A DNA stretch of 64,000 nucleotides from Paracoccus sulfuroxidans (GCF_007830335.1 NZ_VLKU01000001.1:186001-250000); one strand, 5' to 3'; counted from the first letter of the stretch, positions 37,078 to 46,507 are shown. Notes: generated by a model not told the origin, from the sequence alone. A program made the numbers and translations.

Positions 37078-39096
37078 ATGACCAGCAAGATACCCATTCT
37101 TGGATTTCGTCAGGATCGCATCGGAGCACGGCTGATCTGCCTGTTGAATACGATGCGCCTTGCCCGTGTGGCGGCAGCGCCAGCGCGTTTCCTGTGGTTG
37201 TCGCAGCCCGACGGCCCCTATCCCGAACTTGTGGACCCGAACGATTTCCTCAAGGCTGGTTTCGTGCGCGAATGGATCGACATCGTCGATGCCATCCCCG
37301 AGCTGGAGCCGCGCCGGAATGTGGAAATGCAGGCCGCCAGCACCAGCACCCGGCATTTCGCCGATGCGATTGCGGCGGGCCAGCAATATCAATGCGTTGC
37401 CATGTCGGATCTCGTGCGGTTCATGAATGAATCTCCCGGCGATGTCGCTGCCGAGGTGCAAGAGATTGCCGCCGGTCTGATGCTTAAACCCCGGCTGGCG
37501 CGGATGCTGGTCAAGGCCCGAGAGATCGTCGCTCGCGCAGGGGAAGGCGCGCCCGTCGCCATCCATGTGCGGCGCGGCGACATTCTGGACGGCGACCCCT
37601 GGTCCTATTCCTCCTGGAGTTCGAAATACGTCCCGGACGAGTTCTTTCAGGCCTTCATCGAGCTGAACCCCGGCCCGGTCATCGCATTCTCGGACACACC
37701 CGCCGCGATCGATCATCTGCGGCAGGGCAATCCAAGGGTGATTCCCGTCACGACGCTGTTTGACAGCTCGAAGCTGACGCCGGCGGAACGGGACCTGCTG
37801 GAACTGCTGCTGATGGCGGGCTGCGAACAGGTGGGCGCGCCCAGTCAGAGCGCCTATTCCCGCGCCGCTGCCGTCATCGGGAATTGCCGCATCACGCCCT
37901 TGCCCGCTGCCCTGCCCATGGGCGCCAAGCAGAAGGCCTATGACGATCTGCTGGACCGCGTCATCGCCCGTCCCGACAGCTTCTTCGCGCCCGGTGATCA
38001 GGCGCAAAGCGGATCATACGCGGCGGCGCATGCGATCAACACCGAACGCGGGGCCGAGATTGTCGAGGCAATGGCGGGGCGCACGGAACTGCTGAAGCGT
38101 TTCCCCTTCCTTTACCGCGATCTGTCGGGGGCGGCGCTTTCGGCCGGGAAGAAAGAACAGGCGCGGCGGCTGGCGCGGGCAGGGCTGGCCAATCCGATGA
38201 TGCGCAACCGCGACCGACCGCATTGCAAACAGGTGCTGCTGGTGCTCGACAACCTGCGGCCCAATGCCAAATCCTCGGACACCGATATCGATGCAGAGTT
38301 CCTCAGCATGATCTTCACCGGCCGCGCGGGTGAGGGGCCGATCATCCCTGGCCTCGCGCGGCATCTTTTGCTGCGCGGCGGCACGGCGGGCGGCGCGCTG
38401 ATGTTCGATCCGCGACTGGTGGCGCTCTGTTCGGAAACCATGGCACCCGCGCAGCGCATGGGCGCGGTCGATGGTCCGGATTGCGAGGAGGTGCTGCCGC
38501 TTTGGGCCGTCCGCTGCGACTGGGAAGAGTTGCTGAATGACGCGAGCGTCCGCCGCGACATGCGCCTGATGCCCGCGATCCAGCGGAAATTGCATGTGGG
38601 CGGACCGACATTGCATGAGTTCGAGGCGGCACTTGCCCAGAAGGTGCCCACCCCCGATCTGGACGATCTGACCGCGCTGCGCCTTGGGCTCGCGGCCTCG
38701 TTCCTGCGGCTGCACGGGCGGATGCACCGGGCGTTTACCTTGCTGGAATGGTTGAACCGGACGCGCCCGAATGATCCGCTGACCCTGAAGCGGCTGGCCG
38801 ATTGCTGCTTTGCCAATGGCAATCGCAAGGGCGGCTGGCGCTGGTTCCAGCTGGCCATGCAGCAGGCGCCCAAGAACCCGCTGCTGCAACTCAGCTGCGC
38901 GCTGCATCAGGCCGAGGATGGCGATGAAAACGCCGCCGCCTATCATCTGGAAGAGGCGCGAAGGCTGTGGCCGGGTCTGGATCTGATCGGGATCGTGCAG
39001 GGCAGCATCCGCAAGCGCGGGCTGAAACTGGACCGCCAGCGGCATCGTGCGCAAGAGCATGTCCAGAACAACGATCCCCAGCCCGAACCGGGCTAA
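37078..39096 (+). CDS. HxRRGD glycosyltransferase-like protein with C-terminal repeat domain
   Basis: 672-residue protein. The N-terminal 270 residues resemble the fucosyltransferase superfamily (alpha-1,2 and alpha-1,6 FucTs, protein O-FucTs). HVRRGD at 163-168 is motif I (nucleotide-sugar binding Arg), IAFSDT at 203-207 is motif II, and LLMAGCEQVGAPSQSAYSR near 245-262 resembles motif III. The rest is helical: a middle domain (about 280-520) and TPR-like repeats (about 560-640, for example NDPLTLKRLADCCFANGNRKGG in part). No signal peptide. Donor and acceptor are unknown; GDP-colitose or GDP-fucose are possibilities given the sugar genes 18 kb away. Divergent from tkt, convergent with xerD. 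Confidence 0.65.
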   Translation: MTSKIPILGFRQDRIGARLICLLNTMRLARVAAAPARFLWLSQPDGPYPELVDPNDFLKAGFVREWIDIVDAIPELEPRRNVEMQAASTSTRHFADAIAAGQQYQCVAMSDLVRFMNESPGDVAAEVQEIAAGLMLKPRLARMLVKAREIVARAGEGAPVAIHVRRGDILDGDPWSYSSWSSKYVPDEFFQAFIELNPGPVIAFSDTPAAIDHLRQGNPRVIPVTTLFDSSKLTPAERDLLELLLMAGCEQVGAPSQSAYSRAAAVIGNCRITPLPAALPMGAKQKAYDDLLDRVIARPDSFFAPGDQAQSGSYAAAHAINTERGAEIVEAMAGRTELLKRFPFLYRDLSGAALSAGKKEQARRLARAGLANPMMRNRDRPHCKQVLLVLDNLRPNAKSSDTDIDAEFLSMIFTGRAGEGPIIPGLARHLLLRGGTAGGALMFDPRLVALCSETMAPAQRMGAVDGPDCEEVLPLWAVRCDWEELLNDASVRRDMRLMPAIQRKLHVGGPTLHEFEAALAQKVPTPDLDDLTALRLGLAASFLRLHGRMHRAFTLLEWLNRTRPNDPLTLKRLADCCFANGNRKGGWRWFQLAMQQAPKNPLLQLSCALHQAEDGDENAAAYHLEEARRLWPGLDLIGIVQGSIRKRGLKLDRQRHRAQEHVQNNDPQPEPG

Positions 39097-39108
39097 CCGC
39101 CGCGAGGG

Positions 39109-40083
39109 TCAGGAACTGCGCCGCCCCGGCACCTTGCCCGTGGCCAGCGGGTGATGGTTCAGCACCAGATCGCGCATCCGCGCGTCCAGCACATGGGTAT
39201 AGATCTCGGTCGTGCCCAGATCGGCATGGCCCAGCAGCGTCTGGATGGCGCGCAGATCGGCCCCGCCTTCCAGCAGATGCGTGGCAAAGGCATGGCGCAG
39301 CACATGCGGCGACACACGTCCGGGGTCGATGCCCGCCGCAATTGCGACCTGCGAGATCAGGTTGTTGAAAGCCTGCCGGGGCATATGACCCTCGGCACTG
39401 GCTGCCGGAAACAGCCAGCGCGCGCCCTTGCCGTTGACGAGGCGACCGAGGGCCGAGGTGGCCTCGGCCCGGTCGCGGTGGTTCAGCCAGGCCGACAGCG
39501 CCCGCCGTGCCGGATTGCTGAGCGGCACCATGCGTTCCTTGCCGCCCTTGCCCCGGATCAGCAGCAGCGCCGGATCGCCCCGGCAGGCGCTGATCGGCAA
39601 AGACACAAGCTCGCTCACGCGCATGCCGGTGGCATAGATCAGCTCGACCAGCGCAAGATTGCGCAGACGCTCGGTCTCGGTCCGGCCAATCTTCGGGGTG
39701 GCCTCCAGCATCGCCGAGACCTCATCGCGCGACAGCACCTTCGGCAGGCGCTTCGCCCGACCGGGACCGGCAATGCGGCCTGCCGGGTCGTCCTCGCGCC
39801 AGCCTTCATCCAGCGAAAATCGGGTGAATTGCCGGATCGCGGACAGCCTGCGCGCCCGCGTCGCGCGCGACAGGCCCTGATCGTCGCAATGGGTCAGGTA
39901 ATCCTCGATCCCGTCGCGGCTGACGCTCAGCAGGCCTTCGCCCCGGTCGGTCAGCCAGTCCATGAAATCGCTCAGATCGCGGCCATAGGCCAGCAGAGTG
40001 TTGCGCGCGGACCCGGCCTCGGCCGCCTGAGCGTCCAGAAAAGCCGAGACGCGGCGCGCGTCGCCCCGGCCTGCCTCGGTCAT
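39109..40083 (-). CDS. xerD: Tyrosine recombinase XerD
   Basis: Site-specific recombinase that resolves chromosome dimers at dif with a partner XerC and FtsK. 324 residues, with an N-terminal SAM-like core-binding domain (about 10-95). The catalytic domain carries R155 (ATGMRVSEL), the hairpin lysine in RGKGGKER (K179), H260 and R263 (SPHVLRHAF), H286 (LLGHADLG) and nucleophile Y295 (EIYTHV). All catalytic residues are present. Chosen as XerD over XerC by overall feel of the sequence and by neighbourhood with aroK in Rhodobacterales. Overlaps the upstream gene by ATGA. It is a housekeeping enzyme, not a mobile-element integrase. Confidence 0.88.
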   Translation of the reverse strand: MTEAGRGDARRVSAFLDAQAAEAGSARNTLLAYGRDLSDFMDWLTDRGEGLLSVSRDGIEDYLTHCDDQGLSRATRARRLSAIRQFTRFSLDEGWREDDPAGRIAGPGRAKRLPKVLSRDEVSAMLEATPKIGRTETERLRNLALVELIYATGMRVSELVSLPISACRGDPALLLIRGKGGKERMVPLSNPARRALSAWLNHRDRAEATSALGRLVNGKGARWLFPAASAEGHMPRQAFNNLISQVAIAAGIDPGRVSPHVLRHAFATHLLEGGADLRAIQTLLGHADLGTTEIYTHVLDARMRDLVLNHHPLATGKVPGRRSS

Positions 40084-41702
40084 GGCTGCGGCCCGGTCAT
40101 CATCGGGCCAAGGATCAGCTCGACCGCCGCCTGCCGGGCAATCTCCTGCTGTTGCAGCGCATCAAGCACGGTCAGCCCCTGCGCGGCCCGGGCCGTGTCA
40201 CCCGAACTGCCCGCGTCGACATTGGCGATGGCGCCCAGCAGCGCCTCGCCCCGACGGTTGTCGGCGATCAGCTGGGCGGGACCGCTGGCCAGACCCTGAC
40301 CGGCGGGGATCGCCAGTGCGGCAGCGAATTGCGCGGCACGCTCGGCCTCGGCGCTGTCCGAGGGCGGGGCGGAATTGTCGCCGCCCGCGAATTTCAGCAG
40401 CCAGGCGTCGAAGGGGGTGATGTCGGAGGCAGGCGTCTCGACCACCTGCGACTGCCCGGCCTGCAGCGCCAGCCACAGCGCGATCTGACCAGGCCTGCCG
40501 GTCAGGTCCAGCTTGCCGACCTCGGCCCCGACCATATCGGCGAGGGCCGGACCCAGACCAGCCTCGGTCATGCGGTCAAAGGCCGGGGGCAGCGCCTTGG
40601 CGACGGCGGCAAGATCCTGCAGTGCCAGCGCATCGGCCAGCGCCTGAATGGCCGCCGCGCGGTCCCAGACACCGCCCGAGGCCGCCGGGCTTTGCTGCAC
40701 ATAGATTGCGCGCAGTTGCGAGGCCGGGATGGCGCCCGAACGCGCCAGCCGCTCGGCTGCGTCAAGCTGGGCCTTCCAGCCGCCATTGCCGTCCAGATCG
40801 CTGAGCGCGAAGGCCAGCGGCAGCGAGGAGGACGAGATCGGCTGGCCGATCGCCTCATGCAGGCGCAGGGCCAGCGGCGTCACCACGGCGGGTGGCGTCA
40901 GGTTTTCCGAGCCGTCGACGTAACTGTCGTCCAGATAATGCGACAGCAGGCGCGCCATATCGGGGTCGATCTGACCCATCGCCTCGGCCCCGTGAAAGAC
41001 CAGTGCAGCCGCCGCCCAGTCGCCGCCATGGGCGAGGCAATAGACACGGGCCGCGAAACTGGGCGCGATGCCGGGGGTGCGGTCCATCGTCTCGCAGGCC
41101 TTGGCCTCTTCCCCGGACAGCAGCGAGATGTCGAAGAGCCTGCGGAAGCGCGCGGGCGACCCCGGCCCCGAGGTCTTGAGAAGCTCCTTTGCCGCGCCCG
41201 TCGCGCCCATGTCCAAGAGCTTGTCGACCCGCGCCAAAAACAGCTGCCCCGCCTGACCATCGGCGGTCACCGGAGGCTCAAGCTGCGCCGCCAGCACCCG
41301 GCGCATCAGCCGACGCAGGGCGGGCAGTTGCGGATTGCTGCGGGTGATCATCTGCGACAGCGTCGCCGCGTCGCTCGTGCCCCAAAGATCGGCGGGCAGT
41401 CCCGCCACGCGGGGAGAGACCGTGCCCAGACGGTCGGGATTGCCCTCGCCCAGACGGGTGACGCCCACAGGCTCGACCGCGCCGGTGGGCGCAATCTCGC
41501 GCCGCGTGTCGTTGCGCATCGCATCGCGGGGGCGGGCGTCGCCGGGACGCCAGGCCGAGATGGTGTCGGGTTGCTTCAGGCTGCCCGACAGCCAGTCGCT
41601 GGCCGACAGCGGCTTTTCCGCCAGGGCGGGGACCGCACCCAGCATCAGCCCTGTCAGCAGGACCGAAACACCGCAGGCGAGCTTGGGCTTAGTCCAGGTC
41701 AT
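40080..41702 (-). CDS. Exported hypothetical protein upstream of xerD
   Basis: 540-residue protein with a signal peptide from ATG 41702 (MTWTKPKLACGVSVLLTG, cleavage near PALAEK). The mature part is Ala/Leu-rich and predicted mostly helical, with repeat-like arrays such as LFLARVDKLLDMGATGAAKELL (in part) and AHGGDWAAAALVFHGAEAM that look like TPR/Sel1-type solenoids. I do not recognise a named family. It overlaps both neighbours, so it is co-translated with the small membrane protein before it and xerD after it. Probably periplasmic; no function assigned. Confidence 0.75.
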   Translation of the reverse strand: MTWTKPKLACGVSVLLTGLMLGAVPALAEKPLSASDWLSGSLKQPDTISAWRPGDARPRDAMRNDTRREIAPTGAVEPVGVTRLGEGNPDRLGTVSPRVAGLPADLWGTSDAATLSQMITRSNPQLPALRRLMRRVLAAQLEPPVTADGQAGQLFLARVDKLLDMGATGAAKELLKTSGPGSPARFRRLFDISLLSGEEAKACETMDRTPGIAPSFAARVYCLAHGGDWAAAALVFHGAEAMGQIDPDMARLLSHYLDDSYVDGSENLTPPAVVTPLALRLHEAIGQPISSSSLPLAFALSDLDGNGGWKAQLDAAERLARSGAIPASQLRAIYVQQSPAASGGVWDRAAAIQALADALALQDLAAVAKALPPAFDRMTEAGLGPALADMVGAEVGKLDLTGRPGQIALWLALQAGQSQVVETPASDITPFDAWLLKFAGGDNSAPPSDSAEAERAAQFAAALAIPAGQGLASGPAQLIADNRRGEALLGAIANVDAGSSGDTARAAQGLTVLDALQQQEIARQAAVELILGPMMTGPQP

Positions 41703-41922
41703 CGGGTCCGGGTGCCGGTGCATCATTGGCGGCAGGCTCGGCCTCCGCCGGGGCCGTTTCGGTGGCCGCAGGTGCCGGTTGCGGCACGGCATTGCCCAGA
41801 TCCAGTTCGACAGGCACACGCATTTCCTGTGGATCGGCCTTCATATCGCCGAAATAGGCGTATCCGGCCAATCCTGCGATCACCAGGATGCCCAGAACCA
41901 CCACCACCTTCAGAAGCCGCAT
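41689..41922 (-). CDS. Small single-pass membrane protein
   Basis: 77-residue protein with one N-terminal membrane helix (LKVVVVLGILVIAGLAGYAYF, in part) and a Pro/Ala/Glu-rich acidic tail ending GPDDLD. ATG 41922 is preceded by AAGGACAGGA, a strong ribosome site; a longer in-frame start at 42012 lacks support. It overlaps the next gene by 14 bases. Similar short proteins lie upstream of xerD in related genomes, from memory. Function unknown. Confidence 0.72.
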   Translation of the reverse strand: MRLLKVVVVLGILVIAGLAGYAYFGDMKADPQEMRVPVELDLGNAVPQPAPAATETAPAEAEPAANDAPAPGPDDLD

Positions 41923-42055
41923 TTCCTGTCCTTTCTGCCTCGGTTCCATGCTTGTCCGGCCGGTCTTTCGCCAGCCTGCGCCGAATATATATGGCATTTC
42001 TCGAAAGATCACGCCATTCAGTCACCTCGGTGAAAGTTTGATCGGGAATGCGTGA

Positions 42056-42595
42056 ATGCGGCGGAACATCGTGCTGATCGGAATGATGGGGGCGGGAAAG
42101 ACGGCCATCGGGACCGAGCTTGCGCGCCGCCTGTCGGCCCCGTTCATCGACATCGACGCCGAGATCGAGCGTGCGGCGGCCATGACGATTCCCGAAATCT
42201 TTGCCCGCGACGGCGAGCCCTTCTTCCGCGCCCGCGAATCAGAGGTGCTGGCACGCGTGCTGGCGGGCCAGCCCGCCATCGTCTCGACCGGGGGCGGGGC
42301 CTGGATGCGGCAGGAAAACCGTGAGCGCATCAGCGCGCAGGGGGTTTCGGTCTGGCTCGACTGCGATCTTGAGACGCTGTGGCACCGGGTGAAGCTGCGC
42401 CCGACCCGACCGCTGTTGCAGACCGCCGATCCGCGCGGCACGCTGGAGCGGTTGTTGAATGAGCGCAACCCGGTCTATGCGCTGGCCGACATTCGCGTGC
42501 CCGCGACGCGCGGCTGCAGCATCGACGCCACCACGACCCGCGTGCAAGAGGCCATCAAGGCCTACGACCCTGAAATTCTGGAGAAATTGTCATGA
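42056..42595 (+). CDS. aroK: Shikimate kinase
   Basis: Phosphorylates shikimate in aromatic amino-acid synthesis. The 179-residue P-loop kinase has Walker A GMMGAGKT (residues 9-16), shikimate-binding FIDIDAEIE, the EPFFRARES segment, VSTGGGAWM and the LID/adenine region LRPTRPLLQ. ATG 42056 gives the conserved start MRRNIVLIGMMG; an ATG at 42048 is out of frame. Overlaps aroB by ATGA, the usual aroKB coupling. Confidence 0.97.
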   Translation: MRRNIVLIGMMGAGKTAIGTELARRLSAPFIDIDAEIERAAAMTIPEIFARDGEPFFRARESEVLARVLAGQPAIVSTGGGAWMRQENRERISAQGVSVWLDCDLETLWHRVKLRPTRPLLQTADPRGTLERLLNERNPVYALADIRVPATRGCSIDATTTRVQEAIKAYDPEILEKLS

Positions 42596-43698
42596 CCGAG
42601 ACCGTTCGGGTCGATCTGGGTGAGCGTTCCTATGATGTCCGCATCGGGCAGGGGCTGCTGGCGCGCGCGGGCGAAGAGGTGCTGGCGCTGGCCGGGCAAC
42701 GCCGCATCGCGATCCTGACGGATGAGCGGGTGGCCGCGTTGCATCTTGAGCCGCTTCTGGCCTCGCTGCAGGCCGAGGGGCTGAAGGCCGAGGCGCTGGC
42801 GCTGCCCGCCGGAGAGGCCACGAAATCCTGGGACCAGCTTGGTACCGCCGTCGAATGGCTGCTGGCGCAGAAGGTCGAGCGCAAGGATCTGGTCATCGCC
42901 CTTGGAGGCGGCGTGATCGGTGACCTCGCAGGCTTTGCGGCGGCGATCCTGCGACGCGGCGTGCGCTTCGTGCAGATCCCGACGACGCTGCTGGCGCAGG
43001 TCGACAGCTCGGTCGGGGGCAAGACCGGCATCAACAGCCCGCATGGCAAGAACCTGATCGGCGCCTTTCACCAGCCCTCGCTGGTGCTGGCCGATATCGA
43101 CGTGCTGGCCACGCTGCCTGAACGCGACTTCCGCGCAGGTTATGGCGAGGTGGTGAAATACGGCCTTTTGGGCGACGCGGCCTTCTTTGACTGGCTGGAG
43201 CAGAACGCGCCCGCGCTGGCGCGCGACGCGGCATTGCGGCAGCAGGCGGTCCGGCATTCGGTCGCGATGAAGGCCGGGATCGTCCAGCGGGACGAGACCG
43301 AACAGGGAGAGCGGGCGCTTCTGAACCTTGGCCATACCTTCGGCCATGCACTGGAATCGGCGACAGGTTACTCCGACCGGCTGCTGCATGGCGAGGGCGT
43401 GGCGATCGGCTGCGCGCTGGCCTTCGAGCTGTCGGCCCGGCTTGGTCTTTGCAGTCAGGAAGACCCTTCGCGCGTGGCCGCGCATCTGCAGCAGATGGGC
43501 CTGCCGTCGCGGATCTCTCAGATCCCGGGCGATCTGCCCGACAATGACGCGCTGATGGCGCTGATGGCGCAGGACAAGAAAGTTCAGGACGGACGCCTGC
43601 GCTTCATCCTCGCGCGCGGCATCGGCGACGCCTTCGTCACGGACCAGGTTGATCTGGCGATGGTTCGGGATGTCCTGAGCGCTTCACGTCGCGGATAA
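42592..43698 (+). CDS. aroB: 3-dehydroquinate synthase
   Basis: NAD+- and metal-dependent cyclisation of DAHP to 3-dehydroquinate. The 368-residue protein has the expected motifs: ALGGGVIGDLAGFAAA, QIPTTLLAQVDSSVGGKTG, PHGKNLIGAFHQPS, YGEVVKYGLLGD and metal-binding LNLGHTFGHALES. Length is normal. The 3' end overlaps the convergent mrpG gene by 62 bases, the largest overlap in the window. Confidence 0.98.
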   Translation: MTETVRVDLGERSYDVRIGQGLLARAGEEVLALAGQRRIAILTDERVAALHLEPLLASLQAEGLKAEALALPAGEATKSWDQLGTAVEWLLAQKVERKDLVIALGGGVIGDLAGFAAAILRRGVRFVQIPTTLLAQVDSSVGGKTGINSPHGKNLIGAFHQPSLVLADIDVLATLPERDFRAGYGEVVKYGLLGDAAFFDWLEQNAPALARDAALRQQAVRHSVAMKAGIVQRDETEQGERALLNLGHTFGHALESATGYSDRLLHGEGVAIGCALAFELSARLGLCSQEDPSRVAAHLQQMGLPSRISQIPGDLPDNDALMALMAQDKKVQDGRLRFILARGIGDAFVTDQVDLAMVRDVLSASRRG

Positions 43699-44077
43699 GT
43701 TTCCCGGCCGGAGAGGCGCGCAGCGTCTCGCGGGCAGGCACCGCCTCTTCATGCGCCAGCTTTGCGTCCTGATCGCGGCGCAGGGCGGCGCGGCCCAGCA
43801 TCAGCAGCGTGATCGGCGCGGTGATCATCACGAAGACGCCGATCACCAGCTCGTGCACGACGGGTCGGGTCTCCAGATAGCTGAACATCAGGATCGACGA
43901 CAGGATCGTCATCAGCGTGCCGTAGCTATAGCTGAGCGTCGGGGCGTGCAGGCGCTGATAATAGCTGCGCAGCCGCACAAGACCCACGCTGCCCAGCAGC
44001 GCCAGTGTCGAGCCGATGATCAGGAAGGTCGCGATCAAAATGGCCATCCAGGGCGGCAGATCGTTCAGATGGTTCAT
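43637..44077 (-). CDS. mrpG: Mrp Na+/H+ antiporter subunit G
   Basis: 146-residue subunit of the multisubunit Mrp (Pha/Mnh) cation/proton antiporter. Three membrane helices: [21 protein letters not shown] (in part), [15 protein letters not shown] and [43 protein letters not shown] is the family-specific loop between helices 1 and 2. A charged tail of about 45 residues is longer than in B. subtilis MrpG (about 120) and lies in the region overlapping aroB. ATG 44077 overlaps mrpF by ATGA. Confidence 0.92.
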   Translation of the reverse strand: MNHLNDLPPWMAILIATFLIIGSTLALLGSVGLVRLRSYYQRLHAPTLSYSYGTLMTILSSILMFSYLETRPVVHELVIGVFVMITAPITLLMLGRAALRRDQDAKLAHEEAVPARETLRASPAGKLIRDVKRSGHPEPSPDQPGP

Positions 44078-44355
44078 TCGATCACCTCGCCGCGCATCAG
44101 GAATTTGGCCGCACAGGCCGTTGTCACGAAGCCCAGAATGGCGATCACCATCGAAGCCTCGAAGAAGAAGATATTGCCGTTGACCATGCCGACGGTCAGA
44201 AACAGCAGCATCGCGTTCACATACATCGCATCCACGCCCAGCACGCGGTCCTGCGCGCGCGGGCCCTTCAGCACGCGCCAGCAGGCCAGACACAGCGCCA
44301 GAATGACGGCGATCTGCGCATAGCCCAGAGCAAATTGAAGAATGACGGCACTCAT
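44074..44355 (-). CDS. mrpF: Mrp Na+/H+ antiporter subunit F
   Basis: 93-residue subunit with three predicted helices: [21 protein letters not shown] (in part), [16 protein letters not shown] and [17 protein letters not shown]. The loop [19 protein letters not shown] carries the family's charged signature. ATGA overlaps on both sides indicate tight coupling within the mrp operon. Confidence 0.93.
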   Translation of the reverse strand: MSAVILQFALGYAQIAVILALCLACWRVLKGPRAQDRVLGVDAMYVNAMLLFLTVGMVNGNIFFFEASMVIAILGFVTTACAAKFLMRGEVIE

Positions 44356-44840
44356 TCGAAAATCTCCATCAACAGGGCTTCATAGCGGTCGTGGATCAGG
44401 GCCTGCCAGTCATCCTCGCTGAAGACGTCAAGGACGTGCAGCAGCAGCCAGTCTTCCTCGCGGTTGTATTCGATCCAGGCGGTCCCGGGCGTCGAGGTGA
44501 CGATGATCGCCAGCACCGCCAGCGCATTCGGATCGCGCAGCTTCAGATCCAGCCGGATGAAGCCCGAGTGGTAGCGCGGATTGTCCGGCCCCAGCAGCAC
44601 AACCTTCGCCACCGCGATGTTCGAGCGCAGGATGTCATAGGCCACGATGAAGAACAGTCGCGGGATCAGGTGCCAGCGGCGCAGACGGGGTTTCGGCGGC
44701 TGGACACGCTCGACGACCCAGCCCGCGCCGATGGCGATGACGCTGCCCAGCAGCAGATGCCCCAGCGAAAACCGGGTCAGAAGCAGCCACATCACCACCA
44801 GCGACAGCGACAGAAGCGGGTGCGGAAGATAGCGGCTCAT
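44352..44840 (-). CDS. mrpE: Mrp Na+/H+ antiporter subunit E
   Basis: 162-residue MrpE: two N-terminal helices ([36 protein letters not shown]), a basic cytoplasmic linker, and the conserved domain with [23 protein letters not shown] (in part) and [17 protein letters not shown]. The TPGT motif is typical. Overlaps mrpD and mrpF. Confidence 0.94.
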   Translation of the reverse strand: MSRYLPHPLLSLSLVVMWLLLTRFSLGHLLLGSVIAIGAGWVVERVQPPKPRLRRWHLIPRLFFIVAYDILRSNIAVAKVVLLGPDNPRYHSGFIRLDLKLRDPNALAVLAIIVTSTPGTAWIEYNREEDWLLLHVLDVFSEDDWQALIHDRYEALLMEIFE

Positions 44841-46507
44841 CTTGCGACCTCGGTTTCAAGGGCGTCCGCGCTGTTGACCGGGGCCAGCACCGCATTGCGA
44901 TAGATCGAGGGCGACAGAAGTGCTGTCGCCGTGTCGCGCGTATAGGACATCACCGATTCCGACCGCACCGTCTGCAGGCCGATCATCGCCAGCAGGATGA
45001 CGACCGGCACGACTTCCAGCGCGAGGATGCGGGGGGTGCGGCCATCCTCGGCCCAGAAACGGCGGATCCCGAAGCGCATCAGCGCGATCAGCGCGCCCAG
45101 ACCCGAGAGGATCAGCAGCGCCACATAGATCCACAGGATCATGGGCAGACGCCCCGACGCCGGGATGTTGTCTCCGACCGCACCGGCCAGCATGGCGACT
45201 TTGCCGATGAAGCCCGGCAGCGGCGGCAGGCCCGCCAGCATCGCCGCGATCAGCGCGAAACAGATGCCCATGGCCAGCCATGACACCGTCCGCTCGCTAT
45301 AGGGGTCGGTCGTGTCCTCGACCGCGCCCAGGCTGGTCATTGCGGTCCAGCGCTCGGCCACCGCATCGCTGCCTTCGGGCAGGTCCTCTTCTGGCGGCTC
45401 ATCGCCCCGGCTGACCGGCTCGGCCAGCAGGAAGAAGGCCGAGATCGCGGCGGTCGAGCCGATCAGATAGTAAAGCGCGCCGCCCAGCATCTGCGCACCG
45501 CCCCCCGCCTGGGCAAAGCCCACGGCGGCGAGCACCGTCCCCGAAGAGATGATCGACAGATAGCCGCCCTTCCGGCCGAGATCGGGCGTGCCCAGAATGC
45601 CGAAGGTGCCGAAGGTCATGGTGGCCAGGCCAAGGATGATCAGCACCGGCGCGCCGAACCCGGCCGAGGCCCCGGCCTCTGGACCCAAGACCAGCAGCGA
45701 CAGTCGCAGGATCACATAGATCCCGACCTTGGTCATGATCGCAAAGATCGCCGCAGCCGGGGGCGAGGCCGCGCCATAGGTCGGCGGCAGCCAGAAGCAC
45801 AAGGGCCATGCGGCGGCCTTCGCCAGATAAGCCACGCCCAGAACGGCGGCAGCGGCATGGAACAGCATCCGCTGCGCCTCGGGCAGTTCGGGGACGGCGC
45901 GGGCAATATCGGCCATGTTGAGCGTGCCGGTGGTGCCATAGACCAGCGCCGCGCCGATCAGGAACAAGAGCGACGCGGCCAGGTTGATCGCGATGTAATG
46001 CAGGCCCGCGCGGATCCGCTCGGGTCCCGAGCCGTGCAGCATGAGGCCGTAAGAGGCCGCCAGCATCACCTCGAAGAACACGAAAAGGTTGAAGAGGTCG
46101 CCGGTCAGGAAGGCGCCGTTCACCCCCGCCAGCAGGAACTGGAACATGCTGTGGTAGTGCTGACCCTTCCCGTGCCAGCCCGCCGCCGCATAGATCAGCG
46201 AGGGCAGGGCCAGAAGCGAGGTCAGCATGACCATCATCGCCGACAGCCGGTCCAGTACCAGCACGATGCCGAAGGGCATGGGCCAGTTGCCCAAGGGGTA
46301 AAGCCCGACGACCGTGCTGCCGGGCCCTGACGAGCCCTTGACGCCCGACAGAAGCTCCATCGAGATCAGGATCAGCATGAAGATGGCGACCAGACCGATG
46401 CCCAGCTTGGTCAGGCGGCGGCGATCATCATAGAACAGCATCAAGGCGCCCGCGAGAATCGGGATCACGATGGGCAGGATCATCAGGTGGCTGGTGAAAT
46501 CGGACAT
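44837..46507 (-). CDS. mrpD: Mrp Na+/H+ antiporter subunit D
   Basis: 556-residue subunit homologous to NuoM/NuoN antiporter-like proteins, about 14 helices. Conserved charged and Gly/Pro features appear in FEVMLAASYGLMLHGSG, the AVLGVAYLAKAAAWPLCFWLPPTYG region (in part; the Lys in TM7-8 is typical), and the AKVGIYVILR-like stretch MTKVGIYVILRLSLLVLG. A cytoplasmic acidic insert (RGDEPPEEDLPEGSDAVAERW, in part) makes it longer than B. subtilis MrpD (about 490). Confidence 0.95.
   Translation of the reverse strand: MSDFTSHLMILPIVIPILAGALMLFYDDRRRLTKLGIGLVAIFMLILISMELLSGVKGSSGPGSTVVGLYPLGNWPMPFGIVLVLDRLSAMMVMLTSLLALPSLIYAAAGWHGKGQHYHSMFQFLLAGVNGAFLTGDLFNLFVFFEVMLAASYGLMLHGSGPERIRAGLHYIAINLAASLLFLIGAALVYGTTGTLNMADIARAVPELPEAQRMLFHAAAAVLGVAYLAKAAAWPLCFWLPPTYGAASPPAAAIFAIMTKVGIYVILRLSLLVLGPEAGASAGFGAPVLIILGLATMTFGTFGILGTPDLGRKGGYLSIISSGTVLAAVGFAQAGGGAQMLGGALYYLIGSTAAISAFFLLAEPVSRGDEPPEEDLPEGSDAVAERWTAMTSLGAVEDTTDPYSERTVSWLAMGICFALIAAMLAGLPPLPGFIGKVAMLAGAVGDNIPASGRLPMILWIYVALLILSGLGALIALMRFGIRRFWAEDGRTPRILALEVVPVVILLAMIGLQTVRSESVMSYTRDTATALLSPSIYRNAVLAPVNSADALETEVAR

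Noticed and set aside
39109..40083. Integrase of a genomic island
   Set aside because: The enzyme matches housekeeping XerD and sits in a conserved chromosomal context; no att repeats or island genes are visible.
40152..42041. 629-codon plus-strand frame opposite the xerD-linked hypothetical gene
   Set aside because: The minus strand has signal peptide, ribosome site and coupling to xerD; the plus frame is His/Arg/Gly-rich without motifs.
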